Origin: Manduca sexta
Lineage: Eukaryota > Arthropoda > Insecta > Lepidoptera > Sphingidae
NCBI RefSeq assembly: GCF_014839805.1
Contig: NC_051128.1
Span: 12,476,466 to 12,540,465, forward strand
Direction of reading: 5' to 3'
Length of the DNA: 64,000 nucleotides
The notes under the pieces are model-generated. The model made no database searches, had not been told where the DNA came from, and saw nothing but the letters and a program-made list of their open reading frames with translations. The translations under genes and the position numbers were made by a program. Below, one piece after another: positions 11,048 to 23,600 of the stretch; position 1 is the first letter of the stretch; each line of letters opens with the position of its first letter.

Positions 11048-14000
11048 CTGTTGGCAGAGACGAGTTGTTAATTTATATTTTTATTGTCTGGATTATATTT
11101 GTTCTGCATGGGTGGGGTTTGTGCTCTGATTGTGAATTTATACTTGGGTATGTGAAAACGTTAAAGAATATTTGTTTCTATTTTAATCGATACTTTTAAA
11201 ATTTACACTTATCGTAAGAAGTTCAAGATGTCTTTAATAATAATATACAGCAAAATAAAGTGCAAAATATACATGAAACCAAGACCACACAAAATTATTT
11301 AGTTTACAAAGCTTTTATGAGTAACGTTCCAAAGCTGATTAGGACAAAAACGCAAGCAGGGAAAGAACCTTTTTTATCGATATAGTATAAATATTTTTAT
11401 CGATTTTTATTCAAAATAATCGTATTTCTCAAAGTCGTTGCGACTTGAAACTATTGATTCAAAAATCTATAATTATTTTTGCAAATATAAAAGTTATATT
11501 ATTAAAATTTGCGCTAATATGCCAACAAAATCAAAGTTTAGATAACAAGTGTTCTGCTGTAACAATTGACATAAATTAATTTAAAAAAATATTTATGTAT
11601 ATTCAGTGAACCAATGTTTAAATCTGATGAAATGCACATTTTTTCCGCGTGCTAACGCTAACTTGCCACCGAGATGCGCGTCGAGAATAAATCAATTTCC
11701 AGACCATTGGCACCAGATGGCGATACATTTATTCACCCTAAATTGCAAAATGAAAAAAATATTTAAAACTACGCGAACGATACTACAAAACTTTAAGAAA
11801 AAAAACATAGCGTGCATTTAACTGAAAGCGCAGTAACATAGCTGAAAGAAATAGCCATTGCGACACATAATTAATGATATATAGACATTCCCTGTAACAA
11901 TTCCATGCACGTGCAGCGTTGAAACAAAACACACACATTAAAAATAATATTGGAAATAAACCTTTTAGACTTGAATGTAAATCACTTGGAATTTGAACCC
12001 AGAAATTATTTAAAATTAAAAAGTATATATAACCTTTTTAACAAACTTACAACTTTTAAGAACCCCATTATAATAATAGCTTTAATTTGTTAAATGACTA
12101 ATTATCACTTCTTTCAGTAATTTACATTTAACTCTGTATATACAGGTACTAATTCCGAGGTGTATGCCTGTTGTGTGTAGGATGCAGCTGAAATTAAAAT
12201 ATCATTAAATTATAAGAACAGCCTTATATTTTTAGTTTACCCTTTTTATATTACTATCTAGACTTGGGTACCTAATACAACCTAATTTATAAACTGTATC
12301 GATAAAAAAATCGATTGAAAGTCTAAATCACTATCATTAAAAAGGCTATCTAACAATCGTTTTTAATTCCCTAGTAGCTAGTAGCTTCCAGAAATAATCT
12401 ACGACTATTATACGCCTATACGGTCTCTCCAAAACTTCAGGGGCCTATTTATGCTGATAAAAAGGTATTATACAACATAATTGAAACAACTTAAAATTAT
12501 AATCAGATGATCGCCGATAGTTGAATTAAAGAAACCAATTAACAAAAAAGAGATGCTCGGAAACTAATATTCATCCCGAAATCAACGACGTCTTTGTAAC
12601 TTCAAATTATGAATAATTTGTAACTACTGGACATAATAAGACTTAACACCTCATGTCTCAGGATGACGAGCGCATTGGGATACCAAACAATACTTTGTAA
12701 TTCCATATGTTGAATGGTTTTTCTACTGTTTATGGGCGGTTGTATCGCTTACCATAAGGCGAACGGCAAGCACGTCTCCTTATTTAAAGCAATAAAAAAA
12801 AGGTCCTGAATTTTATGTCATAAAATATTTTGATCAATTTTTTGAGCTGGCAACCCTCGATACAAACGTCAAAAGTCATAAATTCGTATGTAGATGTCGC
12901 TAGGTGTAGAATGTGCACCGCATGCTTTCAGTGACGGGAAGGGGGATCGCAACGCGGAATCTGGAGGGGGTACTATAATGGAGACCCCAAAACATGCCCC
13001 CGGTACATAATTGTAGTTCGATCTATCTCGTATTATACCATTAGTCACATTTTTTATATGTCCGTTCAACTGAAGGCGCCCTGTTAAATATAAATAAATA
13101 GGCATTGATAGAATATATGAATAAATAACGCAATGAGCGAGTCGTTATGATAGTACATAACCCATAAACACTGTATTTGTTTTTATAACAGTACATTATC
13201 TCGAATAATGTTATTGTTATATTAAAATAAATAACATAAAAATATGATAAAAATGGTAGAATGTTCAAATACTATAATAGTAAAATAAATTATGGAAAAA
13301 AAAATTAACACATACCATTATATTACGATCATTAAGATAACAATGTGCGAAACGAGCAAAAGGTATAAATTACATAAATATTTCATATCTGATACATAAT
13401 TATGATTGATAAATAATTTTGAATATCACCACATAAATATTAGTTAGTACAAAATCCTAGAACCACATTAGTTACACATAAAATAATCTACAACAGAGCG
13501 CCCTCAGTCGGAACATAGATACCGCAAAATGTCCCATTCAAACGCAAATCAGTGTTAGTATATAAAAAAAAACACACGCACACTCAGTGAATAGGCCCCT
13601 TTTTTGTAAGAATTTTCAACGACTTACTCCTAGTCGTGTTAGGCCGAAACATGGCTAGGCAGACCTAGGCCGGGTCTAGGCTTTGCCTCAACTGAGACAA
13701 GTGTTGCTGCAAGAGCCCTGCGCTCAGCGTCGCGTAGTTAAACCTCTGTGAGAAAGTTTTATTTTTACCATCACCTTGGCTACCGGATATTTTCTACTAA
13801 AATGTACTATGAGGGTAATGTGGCAACACTGGAAGAATTTGGAATTATAATACTAGGACTTTGTTATATTTGGATTCGATGCGAAAATTTTTACAAAATC
13901 TAGATATTTTTTTTTCAATGCTATTTTTGTTGCATATTACCCCTTTTAACTTATGTATTTTTCAAGTATTCTCAATGGCTATTTTAAAAAGAAGAGAGAC

Positions 14001-14568
14001 AGTGTTGCCACATTAATTTGTGAAAGTTCAACCACCACCATGTTATATGAATGTGTTCACACGAGTGTCCGTCACCTCGATATTTATAATGCAATGTGTG
14101 CTTTACATTTCACTCAGAAAACTATAAACAGTTGTGCAATAAAAAAAACACCCTTAACACTGTGCCTTATTAAGTAAACACAGGAATGTCTATAAAAACA
14201 TATTTATTTGATTGTATATAAAAAAGCTTTAATTTATTAAAAAAATATCGATATACATCCTCACCAATACCATTCGAGTGAAGTATAAAGCTGATGAAAT
14301 TTCGGTGTATAATTTATAAAAAAAATAAAATCAAAACTTACATCTGATGCAAACGATACATCGAACCAGGAAAAAAACAACATTAGTGAAAAAAAAAACA
14401 ATAAGTACGGTTGTCAGAACAGAGTTGACGGCTGTGTACCGTTAACGAAATAATATGCAGCAAAACAACTACGAACACTGTACGATGTCATTCACCGAAG
14501 CGTTATGGAGCAATTACAAGCGTAAACTAATTTATATACAGACTGCCTTATTCAATAAATAAGGCTAC

Positions 14569-14603
<35 letters not shown>

Positions 14604-17600
14604 TCGGTAAATATTTGATTTAAAAAAATAAAAAAAAAATATTTGAAATATATTTCAAACTTATAGGTTTCATTCGTTTGAATAAGGCAGTAGTGCAATG
14701 TCCACTTTTGATTTTTTGAGTATGGCAACACCTAATGTAAATAATATAGTGATAAAATATGTGATCATAAAAGTGAGAATGGTGATACAATATTATGGAT
14801 ATAAATATCTACAAAACATACATTATGGGCATTGATAATGTAAGCTCATACAATATATTGCAATTATTACTATATAAATAGTTTTTGTCATAAACAAAGT
14901 AACGTGTGTTTCAATGTAAAAAGGCATACTAACTGTACAAAAAATAAATATAGATTGAAATGGCAGAGCTGTATATCGTCCATTATAATTCTAATTATCG
15001 ACCTTTATCAAATCACAAAAATATCGATAAAGAATTATCGACATCAAATATTTTATCAAACCAAAAATGGACACAAAAACAGTTTATATAAACATATCGA
15101 TGTGAATATTTAGCATGATATATCGATAACTATGTAAAAAGCTAGCGAATCTCACCTGTTGTTTCTTCTGCACGAGTTTCGCTTTGTTCGGGTCGGCGAT
15201 GTCTGCATGCGCGGCCGCCTCCAGCCGCCGCCGCTGTTCGTTCTCCGCGTCCGCTTGCTATCGTAATACAGGGTGTTAAGATCGAATATTGTACGGCAAT
15301 ATTTTGTTTAAGGAAGGCAAATTATAAAGGAGTAAAGAGTAATCTAAGACAAAGGAGAGTGGATTGTAAAATATCGATGTTATAACGTTGATAATTTTAG
15401 GAAAATATTTAGATAAAAACTCCTCAAATAATTAATTTATGGGTCAAAATATCGACAATATTTGCCTAGTTTCTTTTTGGAAAATATTAATCTATTTTTT
15501 TTATTTCTTTGAAGTGATGTTGCTAATTACGTATGAGTATAGATTACCTTGAACGCCCTCGTGAACCGGACGAGCAGCGAGAAGAAAGCGTTAGCGTCGC
15601 AACCACGCGGCGCCTCGCCGAAGTACTCCACGCACGCCGCGAACGAATCCTGCGGGATGCATACATTATATATTAGGTTTTGCTCGCAATTATGCCCCCG
15701 TGAATAGTGTTTCCAGGTCTTCTTTTGGGTGTTTTTCGCGGCAATATGTACGATGTATCCACGAGTTGGTGGATGATGATAATGATGATGAAGGCGGACA
15801 GAAGACCTGAGAAAGGTCGCAGTGTGCAGCCTGCTTTTAATAGATCAGCCTGGATATCTTGTGGTCATCAATAGCGGTCTCATTGATGATGTTGAAGTGG
15901 ATCAGCCTGGGCGCTGGTGGTACCTGCGCGTGCTTGGTCTCGTGGCGCAGGCGGCGCAGCTTGTCGTGCGCGTTGGCGAGGAAGTCGCGCAGCACGGTGT
16001 GGTGCGCGCGCGCCTCGCTCTCGCGGCGCACGGCGTCCATGCCGCGCTCCAGCTCCGCCACGTCGGCGCACACGTCCTCCAGCGACTCTGCACGATACGT
16101 TACCTGCGCGTGCTTGGTCTCGTGGCGCAGGCGGCGCAGCTTGTCGTGCGCGTTGGCGAGGAAGTCGCGCAGCACGGTGTGGTGCGCGCGCGCCTCGCTC
16201 TCGCGGCGCACGGCGTCCATGCCGCGCTCCAGCTCCGCCACGTCGGCGCACACGTCCTCCAGCGACTCTGCACGATACGTTACCTGCGCGTGCTTGGTCT
16301 CGTGGCGCAGGCGGCGCAGCTTGTCGTGCGCGTTGGCGAGGAAGTCGCGCAGCACGGTGTAGTGCGCGCGCGCCTCGCTCTCGCGGCGCACGGCGTCCAT
16401 GCCGCGCTCCAGCTCCGCCACGTCGGCGCACACGTCCTCCAGCGACTCTGCACGATACGTTACCTGCGCGTGCTTGGTCTCGTGGCGCAGGCGGCGCAGC
16501 TTGTCGTGCGCGTTGGCGAGGAAGTCGCGCAGCACGGTGTGGTGCGCGCGCGCCTCGCTCTCGCGGCGCACGGCGTCCATGCCGCGCTCCAGCTCCGCCA
16601 CGTCGGCGCACACGTCCTCCAGCGACTCTGCACGATACGTTACCTGCGCGTGCTTGGTCTCGTGGCGCAGGCGGCGCAGCTTGTCGTGCGCGTTGGCGAG
16701 GAAGTCGCGCAGCACGGTGTGGTGCGCGCGCGCCTCGCTCTCGCGGCGCACGGCGTCCATGCCGCGCTCCAGCTCCGCCACGTCGGCGCACACGTCCTCC
16801 AGCGACTCTGCACGATACGTTACCTGCGCGTGCTTGGTCTCGTGGCGCAGGCGGCGCAGCTTGTCGTGCGCGTTGGCGAGGAAGTCGCGCAGCACGGTGT
16901 GGTGCGCGCGCGCCTCGCTCTCGCGGCGCACGGCGTCCATGCCGCGCTCCAGCTCCGCCACGTCGGCGCACACGTCCTCCAGCGACTCTGCACGATACGT
17001 TACCTGCGCGTGCTTGGTCTCGTGGCGCAGGCGGCGCAGCTTGTCGTGCGCGTTGGCGAGGAAGTCGCGCAGCACGGTGTGGTGCGCGCGCGCCTCGCTC
17101 TCGCGGCGCACGGCGTCCATGCCGCGCTCCAGCTCCGCCACGTCGGCGCACACGTCCTCCAGCGACTCTGCACGATACGTTACCTGCGCGTGCTTGGTCT
17201 CGTGGCGCAGGCGGCGCAGCTTGTCGTGCGCGTTGGCGAGGAAGTCGCGCAGCACGGTGTGGTGCGCGCGCGCCTCGCTCTCGCGGCGCACGGCGTCCAT
17301 GCCGCGCTCCAGCTCCGCCACGTCGGCGCACACGTCCTCCAGCGACTCTGCACGATACGTTACCTGCGCGTGCTTGGTCTCGTGGCGCAGGCGGCGCAGC
17401 TTGTCGTGCGCGTTGGCGAGGAAGTCGCGCAGCACGGTGTGGTGCGCGCGCGCCTCGCTCTCGCGGCGCACGGCGTCCATGCCGCGCTCCAGCTCCGCCA
17501 CGTCGGCGCACACGTCCTCCAGCGACTCTGCACGATACGTTACCTGCGCGTGCTTGGTCTCGTGGCGCAGGCGGCGCAGCTTGTCGTGCGCGTTGGCGAG

Positions 17601-20600
17601 GAAGTCGCGCAGCACGGTGTGGTGCGCGCGCGCGGCTGCTCTCGCGGCGCACGGCGTCCATGCCGCGCTCCAGCTCCGCCACGTCGGCGCACACGTCCTC
17701 CAGCGACTCTGCACGATACGTTACCTGCGCGTGCTTGGTCTCGTGGCGCAGGCGGCGCAGCTTGTCGTGCGCGTTGGCGAGGAAGTCGCGCAGCACGGTG
17801 TGGTGCGCGCGCGCCTCGCTCTCGCGGCGCACGGCGTCCATGCCGCGCTCCAGCTCCGCCACGTCGGCGCACACGTCCTCCAGCGACTCTGCACGATACG
17901 TTACCTGCGCGTGCTTGGTCTCGTGGCGCAGGCGGCGCAGCTTGTCGTGCGCGTTGGCGAGGAAGTCGCGCAGCACGGTGTGGTGCGCGCGCGCCTCGCT
18001 CTCGCGGCGCACGGCGTCCATGCCGCGCTCCAGCTCCGCCACGTCGGCGCACACGTCCTCCAGCGACTCTGCACGATACGTTACCTGCGCGTGCTTGGTC
18101 TCGTGGCGCAGGCGGCGCAGCTTGTCGTGCGCGTTGGCGAGGAAGTCGCGCAGCACGGTGTGGTGCGCGCGCGCCTCGCTCTCGCGGCGCACGGCGTCCA
18201 TGCCGCGCTCCAGCTCCGCCACGTCGGCGCACACGTCCTCCAGCGACTCTGCACGATACGTTACCTGCGCGTGCTTGGTCTCGTGGCGCAGGCGGCGCAG
18301 CTTGTCGTGCGCGTTGGCGAGGAAGTCGCGCAGCACGGTGTGGTGCGCGCGCGCCTCGCTCTCGCGGCGCACGGCGTCCATGCCGCGCTCCAGCTCCGCC
18401 ACGTCGGCGCACACGTCCTCCAGCGACTCTGCACGATACGTTACCTGCGCGTGCTTGGTCTCGTGGCGCAGGCGGCGCAGCTTGTCGTGCGCGTTGGCGA
18501 GGAAGTCGCGCAGCACGGTGTGGTGCGCGCGCGCCTCGCTCTCGCGGCGCACGGCGTCCATGCCGCGCTCCAGCTCCGCCACGTCGGCGCACACGTCCTC
18601 CAGCGACTCTGCACGATACGTTACCTGCGCGTGCTTGGTCTCGTGGCGCAGGCGGCGCAGCTTGTCGTGCGCGTTGGCGAGGAAGTCGCGCAGCACGGTG
18701 TGGTGCGCGCGCGCCTCGCTCTCGCGGCGCACGGCGTCCATGCCGCGCTCCAGCTCCGCCACGTCGGCGCACACGTCCTCCAGCGACTCTGCACGATACG
18801 TTACCTGCGCGTGCTTGGTCTCGTGGCGCAGGCGGCGCAGCTTGTCGTGCGCGTTGGCGAGGAAGTCGCGCAGCACGGTGTGGTGCGCGCGCGCCTCGCT
18901 CTCGCGGCGCACGGCGTCCATGCCGCGCTCCAGCTCCGCCACGTCGGCGCACACGTCCTCCAGCGACTCTGCACGATACGTTACCTGCGCGTGCTTGGTC
19001 TCGTGGCGCAGGCGGCGCAGCTTGTCGTGCGCGTTGGCGAGGAAGTCGCGCAGCACGGTGTGGTGCGCGCGCGCCTCGCTCTCGCGGCGCACGGCGTCCA
19101 TGCCGCGCTCCAGCTCCGCCACGTCGGCGCACACGTCCTCCAGCGACTCTGCACGATACGTTACCTGCGCGTGCTTGGTCTCGTGGCGCAGGCGGCGCAG
19201 CTTGTCGTGCGCGTTGGCGAGGAAGTCGCGCAGCACGGTGTGGTGCGCGCGCGCCTCGCTCTCGCGGCGCACGGCGTCCATGCCGCGCTCCAGCTCCGCC
19301 ACGTCGGCGCACACGTCCTCCAGCGACTCTGCACGATACGTTACCTGCGCGTGCTTGGTCTCGTGGCGCAGGCGGCGCAGCTTGTCGTGCGCGTTGGCGA
19401 GGAAGTCGCGCAGCACGGTGTGGTGCGCGCGCGCCTCGCTCTCGCGGCGCACGGCGTCCATGCCGCGCTCCAGCTCCGCCACGTCGGCGCACACGTCCTC
19501 CAGCGACTCTGCACGATACGTTACCTGCGCGTGCTTGGTCTCGTGGCGCAGGCGGCGCAGCTTTGTCGTGCGCGTTGGCGAGGAAGTCGCGCAGCACGGT
19601 GTGGTGCGCGCGCGCCTCGCTCTCGCGGCGCACGGCGTCCATGCCGCGCTCCAGCTCCGCCACGTCGGCGCACACGTCCTCCAGCGACTCTGCACGATAC
19701 GTTACCTGCGCGTGCTTGGTCTCGTGGCGCAGGCGGCGCAGCTTGTCGTGCGCGTTGGCGAGGAAGTCGCGCAGCACGGTGTGGTGCGCGCGCGCCTCGC
19801 TCTCGCGGCGCACGGCGTCCATGCCGCGCTCCAGCTCCGCCACGTCGGCGCACACGTCCTCCAGCGACTCTGCACGATACGTTACCTGCGCGTGCTTGGT
19901 CTCGTGGCGCAGGCGGCGCAGCTTGTCGTGCGCGTTGGCGAGGAAGTCGCGCAGCACGGTGTGGTGCGCGCGCGCCTCGCTCTCGCGGCGCACGGCGTCC
20001 ATGCCGCGCTCCAGCTCCGCCACGTCGGCGCACACGTCCTCCAGCGACTCTGCACGATACGTTACCTGCGCGTGCTTGGTCTCGTGGCGCAGGCGGCGCA
20101 GCTTGTCGTGCGCGTTGGCGAGGAAGTCGCGCAGCACGGTGTGGTGCGCGCGCGCCTCGCTCTCGCGGCGCACGGCGTCCATGCCGCGCTCCAGCTCCGC
20201 CACGTCGGCGCACACGTCCTCCAGCGACTCTGCACGATACGTTACCTGCGCGTGCTTGGTCTCGTGGCGCAGGCGGCGCAGCTTGTCGTGCGCGTTGGCG
20301 AGGAAGTCGCGCAGCACGGTGTGGTGCGCGCGCGCCTCGCTCTCGCGGCGCACGGCGTCCATGCCGCGCTCCAGCTCCGCCACGTCGGCGCACACGTCCT
20401 CCAGCGACTCTGCACGATACGTTACCTGCGCGTGCTTGGTCTCGTGGCGCAGGCGGCGCAGCTTGTCGTGCGCGTTGGCGAGGAAGTCGCGCAGCACGGT
20501 GTGGTGCGCGCGCGCCTCGCTCTCGCGGCGCACGGCGTCCATGCCGCGCTCCAGCTCCGCCACGTCGGCGCACACGTTCTCCAGCGACACTGCACGATAC

Positions 20601-23600
20601 GGTACATTACATTAATCAATACGAATTCTCTTATTTGTTAAAATATAACACACATTACGCCTTAAATTTAATTATAATTATTTAGTCTTTCAAATTTGAG
20701 TGTCGGACGGGATGTGGTTTCGTTAATCGATACGTAGCTTATGTCTCTTCAAGTATCCTACAGTGGAGATCAAAAGCAGTCAAATATATGCAGTTTTAAA
20801 CTAAAATCCATATTTTATTTCATTGAACATCAGGAACTATAAATAGTGGCTCGACTAATGGTAAAAGCCACGATTGGCCATTAACAGCACAAATACGACT
20901 CAAAACATCGACTTACACAAAATTGCACGACACTCGATATATATACACTCGATCTCTCTTCAAATACCACAGATTCTGATAAGATACTTATAACTTTTTA
21001 AAGTAACAAAGAAAACTTATTACATTGCCAAAAATAAGACTATAAAACACTAAATATTATTAAGTAAATATCGATAGAAAACCATGACTAACCTTGAGCA
21101 GCTTTATCGATATACAAAAGTTCAGTATCAAAATTCATAATCTCAGGGAAGTTCTGCCGTATCGTGCCGACGATGTAGTGCAGCAACGATATCCTCTTAT
21201 CTGTCGACTTCGTGTCCATCAACGTGTCTAGCGACTGCAGTTTGAATCCATACGCCGGCCCTCTCTTACTACTGTTCAAGTAATTACCAAAAGCCAAAAT
21301 AATTTCAAGTACATTGCGGAATTTCTGCGATGACTTCACGGACGATGAACCAGAAATAATGGCATGTATTTGTGGCGTTATCAAATGTATGTTATCGAAG
21401 AAGTTACCCATGTAACTCATTATCGATAACTTCGCCGATATTCGTTCGACTTTCGTTAGTTGCATGAGGAATTTGTCCTCTTCTGTTAGTTGGTTGATGT
21501 TTTTCTTTTCGGAGACGTATTCTTTGTACGCCTTCTGTTCGGCTTCTGTGGGCACCATCCGTTGCAGTATCTCTACGCTCTCGAGCGGTAACTGTTTGAG
21601 GTCTAGGTTGTTGACGGCTGCGATGACTTTCTCGACTGGCGTGTCGAGCTTTCTTCTCGATATTGCTGGAATTGAAAGACGTATTAAACTAAATTTGTAT
21701 TATAGCTATGGATAAAATAACCTGCTTCAAGAAGTTTAGAGTGATTACAAATTAAATTGAAGTGTGCTACGATATAGTAATCGTTAAATGTATCGATAAT
21801 AAAGTCGATAACTGTTTTGAGTAAGTCAAATTTCAACAAATATTTACGTCACTTAATTTCGATATGTCGGCTTATTTTGTCATCGTATTAATTACCATTT
21901 GCTTCGACAATAACATGTTTAATTATCGATAATCATAAAGGTACCTCACAAGCAACTTGCGTCTCACCTATATTCCTAAGCCTGGTGTGTTCCAACAGCG
22001 ACACAGTGTCGGGCTTCCGGAACCTCTTGCTGGGAAAGGAGGCGAGCGTGTCGGTGTCGGAGTCGACGCTGCCGCCGGCGCACACGCCGCCGATGCGGAA
22101 CTTCTCCTCGAACTCTGTGAAGTTGATCCGTCTCCGGGGCCGCTCCTCGTCTAACTCATTGAAGATTGTGCCTCGCACCTGGGGATGTTGTAGGGACAAT
22201 TAAATACGGTGGCACCATATTTTAATTAATAACTTAGAAAAGGCGTATATTACAATGCAATTTGACAGTTTTGTTCATGATAAATAATTTTCACTTAATT
22301 TATCTATGGTCTGATGCAGGGAGTGTTCTGTGTATGATATATCAAAAGTTGATACATTAGCATAAATAAATTTTGACAAATTTTTCATTTTAAATGGTGG
22401 TAGAGCCTTTTATGACTTGTCAGAAATCAATAGTTGATATAAATTTATCGATACGTTGTTTATTAACCTTTGGTATCGATTAAGCAAAGATGACATAAAA
22501 TCATTAATTTACATAGAAGTTGTTTAAACATATCGTACCTGGTTGGGCTTCAGTGCGATCCAGTTGAGCGTGGGCAGTTTGTATTTGGTGTCGACCTTCC
22601 TCTTGATGGTCATGGCATCCGTATGGTGCGGCGGCGGCAGCATGCCGGGCGCGGGCGGCGCGGGGGGCGCGGGCGGCGCGGGCGGGGGCGGCGCCGAGCT
22701 CGACAGCAGCGGCGGCGGAGGCGGCGGCGGGGGCACGGCGCGGCCGGCGCGGGGGGCGGCGGCGCCGGCGCCGGCGGGGGAGGGGGCGGCGCGCGCGACT
22801 CGCGCGGGGGGAGGACGTCGCCGTTCGGGAGGGGGGCGGCCGCGAGCGGGACCGCGTGACCGTTCGCCGTGCCGTTGCACAGCGCGTGGATTGAGATTGT
22901 GCCCACTGGAAAAAATTAAATATATATTTTTTATGATATTCATTATGGAGAATACAGCGTAAGAAAATTTTGTAATTGTTTTTTCTCAAAAATGGTTAGT
23001 GTTATGAAAAAATGTGTAAGGACAATTTTGTAGATAATTGCATGATCTACAATTTTTGTCTGACATATTTTATCATAAAACTAACAGTTTCGCTGAAAAA
23101 TTCAAAAAACCCATTTTTGCAACCTTTGACCTTGAATAAAAAAAATTGCAGACATGGGATCGATGGGGATTTTTCACAATTTTTTCATAATAATGGTGTC
23201 CCTAATATCTATGTAAATTTTCAGCTTTCTGGGAATTTTTGCAAGGGTCAATGTCTAAATTAACCGGACTATAAAGCTTACACTGATTTCAATTACCTTT
23301 ACTTTGAAAACAAACAAAATATAGCTTTGAACCTTAACACTAAATTTAGCGGCGTAAAGTTTGACGCCACTGTAGAGGAACAGATGGTTGCGTTCCACTC
23401 TGGAAGGGGAAGATTCCCAGTCAGGCAGATGTTGCGCCTGACCGGCCGCGGCCCCTCCGACAGTTCCTATTCGGAGGTGGCATATATGCTGCACGTCGCG
23501 CAAATTGTGCAAGCGTGATTCAGGATCGATGTCGCCATCTATCGTGATTGCTGTGTGATATCACTGTAGTTGTGTCACTGCATCGATCCTCTTGCAGTTC

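Noticed and set aside
15767..15835. Retrotransposon-like words (GGCGGACAGAAGACCTGAGAA) next to the array
   Set aside because: Some resemblance to the reverse-transcriptase tail at 47990, but too short to claim as an element.
15921..20605. CRISPR-like reading of the 180-bp array
   Set aside because: There are no variable spacers. The whole unit is repeated and is a eukaryotic exon.
15822..20685. Giant plus-strand open frames (1428-1597 codons) over the array
   Set aside because: They are by-products of a GC-rich 180-bp unit. Only the minus-strand frame resembles a known protein (FMNL FH2).
22543..22962. Plus-strand Gly/Arg-rich open frames over FH1
   Set aside because: Antisense of the formin proline-rich exon.
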